Shown here one piece after another: positions 30,167 through 36,936 of a stretch of 64,000 nt of DNA; positions within the stretch are counted from its first letter, which is position 1, and every line of letters starts with the position of its first letter. Made by a program: the position numbers and the translations under genes. Below the pieces are notes generated by a model. It worked only from the letters and a program-made list of their open reading frames with translations, ran no database searches and was not told the DNA's origin. The stretch lies in NCBI RefSeq assembly GCF_038811545.1, contig NZ_CP133319.1, positions 1,674,001 to 1,738,000 of the forward strand. The letters run 5' to 3'. The DNA is from Rhodoligotrophos sp. CJ14 (GTDB lineage: Bacteria; Pseudomonadota; Alphaproteobacteria; Rhizobiales; Im1).

Positions 30167-31053
30167 CCCGCCCGAGCGGGCGAGACGTCGAGGCAATCTG
30201 GAAGGCCTATGTGGCCGATCACTCTGGACGCGCGGTCCTAAAAACGATGGAGCATACATGGAAGGCGCTGAAAGATCGCTTCGGCCCGATGGCTCCTGAG
30301 AACATCACCATTGCCGATTGCCGCGCCCATGTCGATGCGCGCCGCAATGCAGGAATAAAGGACGGCACCATTCACACCGAGCTAGGACATCTCCGAATGG
30401 TGCTGCTGTGGGGCGAGAAGCATAAGCTTGTGGACCGGGCGCCGCACATCGAGCGACCGTCCAAACCGAAGCCCAAGGATCTTCATCTGATAAGGCAAGA
30501 GGCGCGTCGGCTGATCGATGCGGCGGATTTCCCGCACGTCAAGCTGTTCATCATCCTGGCCCTGGGCACAGGGGCACGGGCCAGGGCACTCCTTCAGCTG
30601 ACCTGGGATCGCTGCGATTTCGAGCGCGAGAAGATCGACCTGCGCAACCCGGAGATTACGACGCCACACAAGGGTCGGGCTATTGTCCCTATGAACCGGA
30701 TGGTGAAAGCGGCGCTGCTTGAGGCAAAGCGCATGCGGACCAACGATATCTATGTGATCGAATGGGCAGGGAAGCCCATCGAATCAGTCAAGAAAGGATT
30801 AGCCGCGGCGGCCGTCAAAGCCGGGCTCCCGAAAGTCTCGCCTCACATGCTGCGCCACACCGCAGCGGTTCACATGGTCGAGGCCGGCCGGAGCATGGAA
30901 GAGGTCGCGCAATACCTTGGCCACAATGACGTGGAGGTGACGCGCAAGGTCTACGCGCGGTTCAGTCCGAACCACCTTCGCGAGGCTGCTTCAGTGCTTG
31001 AATACGATATTGGTTCACTTGCACCAAAGAGAGCTTCGCAAAATGCTGGCTAA
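30016..31053 (+). CDS. int: Tyrosine-family phage integrase
   Basis: 345 residues. The ATG at 30016 has GGAGG seven bases upstream, inside the excisionase gene. The N-terminal part (RIARYRGKFALVFYDERGD) is an arm-binding-like domain. The catalytic domain has Arg190 in GTGARARALLQLTWD, His277-x-x-Arg280 in SPHMLRHTAAVH, His303 in QYLGHNDVEV and nucleophile Tyr313 in KVYARFSPNH. It ends 14 bases before the tRNA-Val 3' end, so it integrates the phage at that tRNA. Confidence 0.95.
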   Translation: MPKQQYRIARYRGKFALVFYDERGDRHRHSLNTDDKGTAERIAPAIYADLTRPSGRDVEAIWKAYVADHSGRAVLKTMEHTWKALKDRFGPMAPENITIADCRAHVDARRNAGIKDGTIHTELGHLRMVLLWGEKHKLVDRAPHIERPSKPKPKDLHLIRQEARRLIDAADFPHVKLFIILALGTGARARALLQLTWDRCDFEREKIDLRNPEITTPHKGRAIVPMNRMVKAALLEAKRMRTNDIYVIEWAGKPIESVKKGLAAAAVKAGLPKVSPHMLRHTAAVHMVEAGRSMEEVAQYLGHNDVEVTRKVYARFSPNHLREAASVLEYDIGSLAPKRASQNAG

Positions 31054-31067
31054 GTCATTGTTTTTAA

Positions 31068-31142
31068 TGGTGGGCGGTACTGGGATCGAACCAGTGACCC
31101 CTACGATGTCAACGTAGTGCTCTCCCGCTGAGCTAACCGCCC
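31068..31142 (-). tRNA. tRNA-Val(GAC), prophage attachment site
   Basis: Read on the minus strand the cloverleaf is complete: acceptor GGGCGGT/ACCGCCC, D-arm AGCTCAGCGGGAGAGC, anticodon stem CTACG/CGTAG with loop TTGACAT (anticodon GAC, Val), T-arm CTGGTTCGATCCCAG, discriminator A and encoded CCA. Its 3' half faces the prophage and lies directly after the integrase, so the shared att core is probably inside it, and insertion would leave an intact tRNA here. Confidence 0.95.
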
Positions 31143-31167
31143 TGGCTGAACGCCTCTCGGGTGCCCC

Positions 31168-31196
31168 CATATATCGGCAAGAAGCGGGCGATGCAA
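31168..31196 (-). promoter_or_regulatory. Promoter of tRNA-Val
   Basis: Read leftward, TTGCAT (31191-31196) and TATATG (31168-31173) are 17 bases apart, 25 bases upstream of the tRNA 5' end. It keeps the tRNA expressed independently of the prophage. Confidence 0.65.
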
Positions 31197-31232
31197 GTGC
31201 TCAACGTCTGGCCTGTGGATGCCGGCCGCGCC

Positions 31233-31589
31233 TCACACCATCATCCGCTCGACCTCGCGCACGAGATCGCGCAAATGGAAGGGCTTGGAAAGGATCTTGG
31301 CATCCTTCGGCGCCTTGTTGTCCGGGTTGAGCGCCACTGCCGCAAAGCCGGTGATGAACATGATCTTGAGCGCAGGATCGAGCTCGGCTGCGCGCCGGGC
31401 AAGCTCGATTCCATCCATTTCCGGCATGACGATATCGGTGAGCAGCAGATCGAAATGATCGTGCTTCAGCTCCTCATAAGCGCCTGCGCCATCTGCAAAG
31501 GCAGAGATCTCATGCCCAGCCCGCTCCAGGGCGCGCACCAGAAACTGTCGTAGATCACCATCATCTTCTGCCAGCAGGATTTTCGCCAT
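31233..31589 (-). CDS. cpdR: Response regulator CpdR
   Basis: 118 residues, a receiver domain without output domain. The phospho-acceptor Asp is in DLLLTDIVMPEMDGIEL, with the acidic pair in LLAEDDGDLRQF and the conserved Lys in ILSKPFHLRDLV. The segment KIMFITGFAAVALNPDNKAP is diagnostic of CpdR. In alphaproteobacteria unphosphorylated CpdR delivers substrates to the ClpXP protease and so controls the cell cycle. It is the first chromosomal gene beyond the tRNA. Confidence 0.93.
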   Translation of the reverse strand: MAKILLAEDDGDLRQFLVRALERAGHEISAFADGAGAYEELKHDHFDLLLTDIVMPEMDGIELARRAAELDPALKIMFITGFAAVALNPDNKAPKDAKILSKPFHLRDLVREVERMMV

Positions 31590-31808
31590 TTTTGCTTACG
31601 CGCGATTCACTTCTGAAGAGAGCTTGACGGGGATGCGGCGACCATATCGCTGCACGAGTAAACGCACTGTGAAGAGAAAAATGCGCTCTGTCATGGAGCA
31701 AAGCCGCGACGAATTGCACAGGCCACTTGCGTCAAGCCGTCCACCTTTCATACTTTTAGCGACCACGACAGGCTGTTTAGCGGCCGTCCTTCAGGGATCT
31801 GATCGATC

Positions 31809-32711
31809 ATGCCATCGAGGCCGCCCAGCGAGCTGTTCGACCCGCCCTTCGAGATTATCCGTCCCCGGATCCAGACAACGGCAGCGGTGTTTAACTCACC
31901 CCATAGCGGTCGCCAATACCCTTCTCAGTTCCTCAGCCAGTCCCGGCTGGACGCCCATGCGCTCCGCCGCTCGGAAGACTGTTACGTCGACGACATCTTC
32001 GCCGGGGTTGTGGCAATGGGCGCGCCCCTGGTCAAGGCCCATGTGCCTCGCGCCTATCTCGACCTGAACCGCGAGCCTTACGAGCTCGATCCCGGCATGT
32101 TCGCGGACCGGCTGCCCAATTATGTCAATACATCCTCCGTCCGGGTGGCCGGAGGCCTCGGCACCATCCCGCGGCTGGTCTGCGATTCCGCCGAGATCTA
32201 CCGGCGCCCGCTTCTGTTCAAGGAAGCGGAAGCCCGCATTCAGTCGCTGTATTTCCCCTATCACCGCGCCTTGGCCGAGCTCATGGACACAACCGTTGCC
32301 GCCTTCGGCGAGGCCGTCTTGATCGATTGCCACTCCATGCCCTCGACCGCTGCTCCCGCCAGCGCGAGCGATCCGGTACCGCGGCCCGACTTTGTACTCG
32401 GCGATCGTTATGGCTCAACCTGCGCGCCCGCGGTCACCGACTTCATCGAGACTGCCCTCACCCACCGCGGCTATTCCGCCGTGCGCAATCGTCCCTATGC
32501 CGGCGGCCATATCACCCAGATCCATGGCCGCCCAGCACAAGGCCGCCATGCCTTGCAGATCGAGATCAATCGGGCGCTCTACATGGATGAGGAGACGCTG
32601 ACGGTCCATGGCGGCTTCTACCGCCTGATTGAGGATTTCGAGGAGATTATCGCAAACCTCATCGACACATTGCCTCACCTTCTCAATCCCCGGCGAGAGG
32701 CTGCCGAATAA
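31809..32711 (+). CDS. N-formylglutamate amidohydrolase family protein
   Basis: 300 residues. Conserved patterns are AVFNSPHSGRQYP, RAYLDLNREPYELDPGMF, VLIDCHSMPSTAA and GRHALQIEINRALYM, with His and Glu residues for metal. The family removes formyl from N-formylglutamate, the last step of one histidine degradation route. No other hut genes are near, so the substrate is uncertain. Transcribed away from cpdR. Confidence 0.88.
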   Translation: MPSRPPSELFDPPFEIIRPRIQTTAAVFNSPHSGRQYPSQFLSQSRLDAHALRRSEDCYVDDIFAGVVAMGAPLVKAHVPRAYLDLNREPYELDPGMFADRLPNYVNTSSVRVAGGLGTIPRLVCDSAEIYRRPLLFKEAEARIQSLYFPYHRALAELMDTTVAAFGEAVLIDCHSMPSTAAPASASDPVPRPDFVLGDRYGSTCAPAVTDFIETALTHRGYSAVRNRPYAGGHITQIHGRPAQGRHALQIEINRALYMDEETLTVHGGFYRLIEDFEEIIANLIDTLPHLLNPRREAAE

Positions 32712-32749
32712 GCGGTGGCGCAATGTGTCCCGTCACCAACCCCGAAAAG

Positions 32750-32842
32750 AAAAAAGGGCCGTCGCAAGGTTTGTGACGGCCCAAGTCTAGGGAGGAAACG
32801 CCCAGGAAGGGCTACGAGAGGAGGACCACGTCCTCAACTCGT
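32750..32842 (-). ncRNA. suhB-type (alpha-r8/mmgR) small RNA
   Basis: On the minus strand a roughly 93-base RNA can be read. A 5' palindromic hairpin GAGGAC-cac... GTCCTC lies near 32820-32836, then a CU-rich single-stranded stretch (GTTTCCTCCC), then a terminator GGGCCGTC/GACGGCCC (32756-32782) with a T-run (32749-32755). Sequence, length and position between a hydrolase gene and a hisN/inositol-phosphatase gene match the alphaproteobacterial suhB RNA, called mmgR in Sinorhizobium and linked there to polyhydroxybutyrate control. Recognition is from memory, not a covariance search. Confidence 0.75.
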
Positions 32843-32848
32843 GGGCCT

Positions 32849-32876
32849 AATATACATTGCGCCGCACAATCTGCAA
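32849..32876 (-). promoter_or_regulatory. Promoter of the suhB-type RNA
   Basis: Read leftward, TTGCAG (32871-32876) and TATATT (32849-32854) are separated by 16 bases, placing transcription start near 32842, exactly at the 5' end expected for the RNA. Confidence 0.6.
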
Positions 32877-33189
32877 GGGCGCCGGGTGCGATGCGACAAT
32901 CTGTCAGAAGAACCACCCCGATCCACCCTGCGACTATGTGCCTGTTATGCTTGCCTAAATCTTATCCAAAAGCCTGCAACTCACGGCTGTTTCATCCCGC
33001 AAGGCACAGAAAACCGCTCAGGCTGCGATAAACACCGGCATTCTATGCTGCATCGCACATTTTTTGCTCTATTTTTGTGCAGATGCAGAACACTGCTGAA
33101 TGGGCCGGCAGCCTTGTCATGCCCAGATGCAGATGGCATATCCCCATCGCGTCGGGAAGCTGGCGCGTCGCGGATTTTGAAGGATCCCC

Positions 33190-33993
33190 ATGAGTTCTCC
33201 TTCCGAACCATCCCCGTCCGACTTGGTTGCCTTTGCGCGCCATCTCGGTGATGCCGCAGCTGCGGTATCGCTGCCATTGTTCCGCTCATCGCTCACCATC
33301 GATGACAAAGGCGAAGGCCTGTTCGACCCTGTGACCGAGGCGGATCGCGAGGCGGAACGAGCGATCCGCATGCTGATTGCCGAGCGATATCCCGATCACG
33401 GCGTCATCGGCGAGGAGTTCGGCCCGACGGAGGGCAGCTCGCCCTTCACCTGGGTGATTGACCCGATTGATGGCACCCGTGCCTTCGTCGCTGGCATGCC
33501 AACCTGGACGACGCTGATCGGCCTGCGCAGGAATGATGAGCCCTATATCGGGCTTGTTCAGCAGCCCTTTATCGGCGAGCGCTTCTTTGCAACCGGCGAA
33601 GCTGCTTATCTCGAAAACGCGCGCGGTGTGCGGAAACTCTCCGTCCGTCCGGCAGCAAGCCTTGCCGAAGCAGTCATGGCGACCACCAGCCCCGATATTT
33701 TTCGAACACCGGCCGAACAGGCTTGCCTCGAGCGCTTGCGAGCCGCAACCCGCACAATTCGCTATGGCACCGATGCCTATGGCTATTGCCTGCTCGCCGC
33801 AGGTCATATCGACCTGGTGGTGGAATCGAGCCTGGCGCCCTATGACGTGGCGGCGGTGATCCCCATCGTGCGCCAGGCGGGGGGCGTGATCACCACATGG
33901 TCGGGGGGCGATCCCAAGCATGGCGGCTCGGTGGTGGCAGCCGCCAGCCCGGAGCTGCACGCTGCCGCACTGGAAGTGATCAGCGGTCAATGA
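33190..33993 (+). CDS. hisN: Histidinol-phosphatase, inositol-monophosphatase family (HisN)
   Basis: 267 residues. Metal-site motifs are present: GEEFG (Glu in the first site), WVIDPIDGTRAFVAGMPTW (D-P-I-D-G-T) and LAPYDVAAVIPIVRQAGG. The GTRAF after the motif and the YGTDAYGYCLLAAGHIDLV pattern favour the HisN-type histidinol phosphatase over a general inositol phosphatase. It would give histidinol in histidine synthesis. Between 32711 and 33190 only the small RNA is seen; the rest (32877-33189) holds no supported gene. Confidence 0.82.
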   Translation: MSSPSEPSPSDLVAFARHLGDAAAAVSLPLFRSSLTIDDKGEGLFDPVTEADREAERAIRMLIAERYPDHGVIGEEFGPTEGSSPFTWVIDPIDGTRAFVAGMPTWTTLIGLRRNDEPYIGLVQQPFIGERFFATGEAAYLENARGVRKLSVRPAASLAEAVMATTSPDIFRTPAEQACLERLRAATRTIRYGTDAYGYCLLAAGHIDLVVESSLAPYDVAAVIPIVRQAGGVITTWSGGDPKHGGSVVAAASPELHAAALEVISGQ

Positions 33994-34032
33994 GCTGGCG
34001 GGTGATCGCAAGCAGGACTGCCGGAGCGAGGC

Positions 34033-35004
34033 TTAGGCGACCTCCTCGTATCGCCAGGATCTCTCCTCCTCGAGAAAGCTGTCGAACGCCGCCCAGAGCT
34101 GCTCGCGGTAGAAATCCCGCTCCATGAGCAGCTCGTGCCGCGCGCCTCTGATCTCGATCAGCGAGACATTGTGCATCCGCTGGGCAAATCGGCGGGCCGG
34201 CCGGTTATCCGCCACCATGTCATTGCCGGCCAGCACCATCAGCACGGGGATCGGGATGTCGACCTTGCCGGGATAATCGCGCTCGAACGCCTCGATTGAA
34301 TCGAGTGCCGCGCATAGCCAGCCGATCGTCGGGCCGCCGACCGCCATCTCCGGATAAGCCTTCGCCAAGGCGGCCGTGCGGGCGAACCGGACGGGATCAG
34401 ACGTGAGCACGCTCTTCTCGACGCTGCCATGATCGAGATGCTGGTGCCCCGTGCCCGGAACAAACCGGGACGCGCAGCCCAGCAGCTTGGCGGCCCGCGC
34501 GAGGAATCGGGCCGGTCGCTCCGGAAACCCACGGGAGTGAATGCCGAGCAGCGGCGCCAGCACCATCACCTTTTGAAACCAGCTCCGCCGTGGCAGGGCG
34601 CGAAGCACTATGCTGCCGCCCGTGGAATGGGCCAGAGCATAATAGGGCGGTGGGCAGTCGGGCAGCACCACAGAGCGCATGAAGCTCGCGAGATCCTCAT
34701 CGAACTGGCTGAAGCTCTCGATATGTCCCTTGCGGCTGTTCTGTAGGAGCCGTGACGAACCGCCCTGCCCCCGCCAGTCCAGTGCTGCCACGGCAAAGTT
34801 GCGCGCCCGCAGGTTTGAGATGGTCTCGAAATATTTCTCGATGAACTCGCCTCTGCCTTGGAACAGGCAGACGGTTCCGCGATTGGGCTTCTGCAGTCCG
34901 CACAGCGCATAGCGCAGCCGCGCGCCCGATGGCGTGGTGAGATGGTTGAACGTCAGACCAGAGGGCGTGGGATTGATCCTCTGCAGATCGTCATCGAGAT
35001 CCAT
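34033..35004 (-). CDS. Alpha/beta hydrolase (lysophospholipase/monoacylglycerol lipase-like)
   Basis: 323 residues. FQGRGEFIEKYFETISNL and ALDWRGQGGSSRLL are the oxyanion and core strands; the nucleophile is in YYALAHSTGGSIVL (G-x-S-x-G variant H-S-T-G-G); LMVLAGNDMVADN carries the acid and RGARHELLME the His. This Hydrolase_4 group includes PldB-type lysophospholipases. Convergent with hisN. Confidence 0.82.
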   Translation of the reverse strand: MDLDDDLQRINPTPSGLTFNHLTTPSGARLRYALCGLQKPNRGTVCLFQGRGEFIEKYFETISNLRARNFAVAALDWRGQGGSSRLLQNSRKGHIESFSQFDEDLASFMRSVVLPDCPPPYYALAHSTGGSIVLRALPRRSWFQKVMVLAPLLGIHSRGFPERPARFLARAAKLLGCASRFVPGTGHQHLDHGSVEKSVLTSDPVRFARTAALAKAYPEMAVGGPTIGWLCAALDSIEAFERDYPGKVDIPIPVLMVLAGNDMVADNRPARRFAQRMHNVSLIEIRGARHELLMERDFYREQLWAAFDSFLEEERSWRYEEVA

Positions 35005-35127
35005 GACAGTCGCCGCCTTGCCAGCGGGCCAAGTGCTCCGCGCCCTTCCCGATTACCAGACGCTGCGGCAGTGGTCCAGCCGAACCCTGGCTTGTGCTTT
35101 TCACTGGATTACCGGAGAGATGACCCT

Positions 35128-35157
35128 CTTGAAGAATGATGGGCTTACCCTAACTAT
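35128..35157 (+). promoter_or_regulatory. Possible RpoH (heat-shock) promoter of hsp20
   Basis: CTTGAA (35128-35133), preceded by CCT, is the RpoH -35 consensus. About 15 bases on, CCTAACTAT resembles the C-rich RpoH -10. The transcript would have a leader of roughly 95 bases containing the thermometer. The -10 match is moderate. Confidence 0.5.
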
Positions 35158-35163
35158 TGAGCC

Positions 35164-35256
35164 GACGGAAGCCTTCGGGGTCCGTCACTCCAAACGATCG
35201 GCTGCCGTCCGAATGGAGGCAGCCACGAGAACCAGCATTGCTCTAGGAGGATGTTG
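35164..35256 (+). promoter_or_regulatory. ROSE-type RNA thermometer in the hsp20 leader
   Basis: The leader folds into GACGGA/TCCGTC (35164-35186), GGCTGCC/GGCAGCC (35200-35224), and a final hairpin CAGCAT/ATGTTG (35233-35256) that encloses TTGCTC opposite the ribosome site AGGAGG (35245-35250). The weak pairing of U-G-C-U against the Shine-Dalgarno just before the start is the mark of ROSE elements of rhizobial small heat-shock genes. Melting at high temperature would free the site. Confidence 0.7.
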
Positions 35257-35258
35257 CT

Positions 35259-35738
35259 ATGTTCGACCTTACCCCTCTCTACCGTTCGACCGTCGGCTTT
35301 GACCGGCTCGGGAGCCTGCTTGAGTCCCTGGCCCATGTCGATGTGAGCAGCGGTTATCCCCCCTACAACATCGAGCGTCTGGCCGAGGATCAGTATCGCA
35401 TCACCATGGCGGTTGCTGGCTTCAAGCCGGAAGAGCTCAATGTCGAGGTGAAGGAGCAAGCCGTCACCATCAGCGGCCGCAAGGCGGAGAAGTCGCAGAA
35501 CTCTGGCGCTTTCCTGCACCAGGGCATCGCCTCCCGTTCTTTCGAGCGCCGCTTCCAGCTCGCCGACAATGTGAAAGTGACCGGTGCGAAGCTCGAAAAC
35601 GGCCTTCTGCATGTTGAGCTGACCCGCGAGGTCCCCGAGGCGGCCAAGCCGCGCGTGATCGAGATCACCACCAGCGACCCTGGCAAGGTCATCGAGGACC
35701 AGGGCTCCAAGAAGGTGATCGAGCAGAAAGCCGCTTAA
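35259..35738 (+). CDS. Small heat-shock protein (Hsp20/IbpA family)
   Basis: 159 residues. N-terminus MFDLTPLYRSTVGFDRL is typical of rhizobial Hsp20. The alpha-crystallin domain has YPPYNIERLAEDQYRITMAV, GFKPEELNVEVKEQAVTISG and the terminal GLLHVELTREVPE. It holds unfolding proteins in soluble complexes. Controlled by a likely RpoH promoter and a ROSE thermometer. Confidence 0.93.
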   Translation: MFDLTPLYRSTVGFDRLGSLLESLAHVDVSSGYPPYNIERLAEDQYRITMAVAGFKPEELNVEVKEQAVTISGRKAEKSQNSGAFLHQGIASRSFERRFQLADNVKVTGAKLENGLLHVELTREVPEAAKPRVIEITTSDPGKVIEDQGSKKVIEQKAA

Positions 35739-35835
35739 TCTCAGGCGGTATTGCTCAACGCCGACGAGCGAGAGGCAGGGGTGCGCTCCATGAGGGCGCG
35801 CCCCTTTTCGATGCCATCCGCCCTACTTGCCCCCT

Positions 35836-36936
35836 TCAGCCCGCGCGCCAGGCCGCAATTTCCGGCGCACCGCGGGCCGCATCGAGCAGCCGATCAACCT
35901 CGTCCTGGGTGGTCATGAACGAGGTGACGAAACGCACCATCAGCTCATCCGCTCGCGGCCTGTCCGCGGGATCGATGCCCATGGCCGACCAGTCGTAATA
36001 GTGAGCGCCCGCTCGCCTGAGCCTCTCATCAAGCGCCGCCGGCAGGATGGGAAAGACGGCATTGGCTGCACTGTCTATGGGCAGGCGCACGCCACCGCAT
36101 CTCCCCAGCCCCTCTCCGAGGCGGCTCGCCATGGCATTGGCATGGGTGGCGTTCCGCAGCCACAGCTCATCCTCGAGCATCGCATTGACTTGCGCCCCGA
36201 GGAAACGTCCCTTCGACCACAAATGCCCCGTGCGCTTGCGCAAATACGGAAAATCTTGCGCGCGCCGGGGGTCGAAGAAGATGACGGCCTCCGCCCCGAG
36301 CGCACCATTCTTGGTGAAACCAAGGCTCAGCACGTCCACCCCGGCGCGCCATGTCATGTCTGCGGGAGAGGCCTTCAGCGCAACCAGAGCATTGGCGAAC
36401 CGGGCACCATCCATATGCAGCTTCAGACCATGGCGCCGCGCCACTTCCGCGATCGAGCCAATCTCATCGGTCGTGTAGACGGTGCCATATTCCGAGGCCT
36501 GAGTGATGCTGATGGCGGCGGGTTTCACGCTATGCGGCGCCCGGCCGAAGCCGGCGATTGTCGCCTCTATCCCGTCCGCACTGATCTTGCCCGCCCCCCG
36601 CGAACCAGGCCCCGAACCGCGCACGGCCACCAGCTTGGCACCTCCCGTGAAAAGCTCGGGCGCGCCGCATTCATCCACATTGATGTGGCTCTCCTCATGG
36701 CACAGCACCGCGCCATAGGGAGGCGTGATCGCCGCAAGACTCAAGGCATTGGCCGCAGTCCCGGTGGTGACCAGGAACATCGCGAGCTCGTGCTCGAAGA
36801 TCTCGCGGAGCCTTTCTTCCGCTCTTGCCGTCCATTCATCGGCCCCATAGGACGTGGCGCTCCCGCCATTGGCCCCTGCCAAGGCATCGAGCACAGCGGG
36901 CGCAACACCCACCACGTTGTCGCTGGCAAAATTCAC
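35836..36936 (-). CDS. ltaE: Low-specificity L-threonine aldolase family
   Basis: 366 residues, a fold-type I PLP enzyme. MNFASDNVVGVAPAVLDAL and HEESHINVDECGAPELF are family starts; Asp176 in LKLHMDGARFANAL holds the PLP ring nitrogen and Lys209 in LSLGFTKNGALGAEAV binds PLP. It splits threonine to glycine and acetaldehyde. It overlaps the peptidase gene (ATGA), an odd partner. Confidence 0.88.
   Translation of the reverse strand: MNFASDNVVGVAPAVLDALAGANGGSATSYGADEWTARAEERLREIFEHELAMFLVTTGTAANALSLAAITPPYGAVLCHEESHINVDECGAPELFTGGAKLVAVRGSGPGSRGAGKISADGIEATIAGFGRAPHSVKPAAISITQASEYGTVYTTDEIGSIAEVARRHGLKLHMDGARFANALVALKASPADMTWRAGVDVLSLGFTKNGALGAEAVIFFDPRRAQDFPYLRKRTGHLWSKGRFLGAQVNAMLEDELWLRNATHANAMASRLGEGLGRCGGVRLPIDSAANAVFPILPAALDERLRRAGAHYYDWSAMGIDPADRPRADELMVRFVTSFMTTQDEVDRLLDAARGAPEIAAWRAG

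Larger units (their letters stand above)
1..31067. mobile_element. Prophage (lambda/HK97-like siphophage), left end outside window
   Basis: The segment holds a near-complete set of temperate siphophage modules: tail, head and packaging genes leftward from 16 kb, replication genes leftward from 22 kb, a repressor/Cro switch at 22.3 kb, and recombination plus integration genes rightward up to 31.05 kb. The integrase ends 14 bases before the 3' end of a tRNA-Val gene, the usual place for a tyrosine-integrase attachment site, so the right boundary is placed there. The left boundary and the second att copy are not in the window, since the tail-tip gene runs off base 1. Most genes overlap by 1-4 bases (ATGA or TGATG), as expected for an intact phage operon. 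One small gene appears frameshifted. I see no endolysin; it may lie left of the window. Confidence 0.95.

Noticed and set aside
1-31067. Gene transfer agent instead of a prophage
   Set aside because: Several head-tail genes resemble GTA genes, but a repressor, Cro, integrase, excisionase and replication genes are present, which GTAs lack.
31624-32067. 147-residue rightward frame overlapping the N-formylglutamate amidohydrolase gene
   Set aside because: It is a shadow frame covering the start of a recognisable enzyme.
36933-36936. Fusion of threonine aldolase and S9 peptidase considered
   Set aside because: The genes overlap by four bases in different frames and each has a full-length product, so they are separate.
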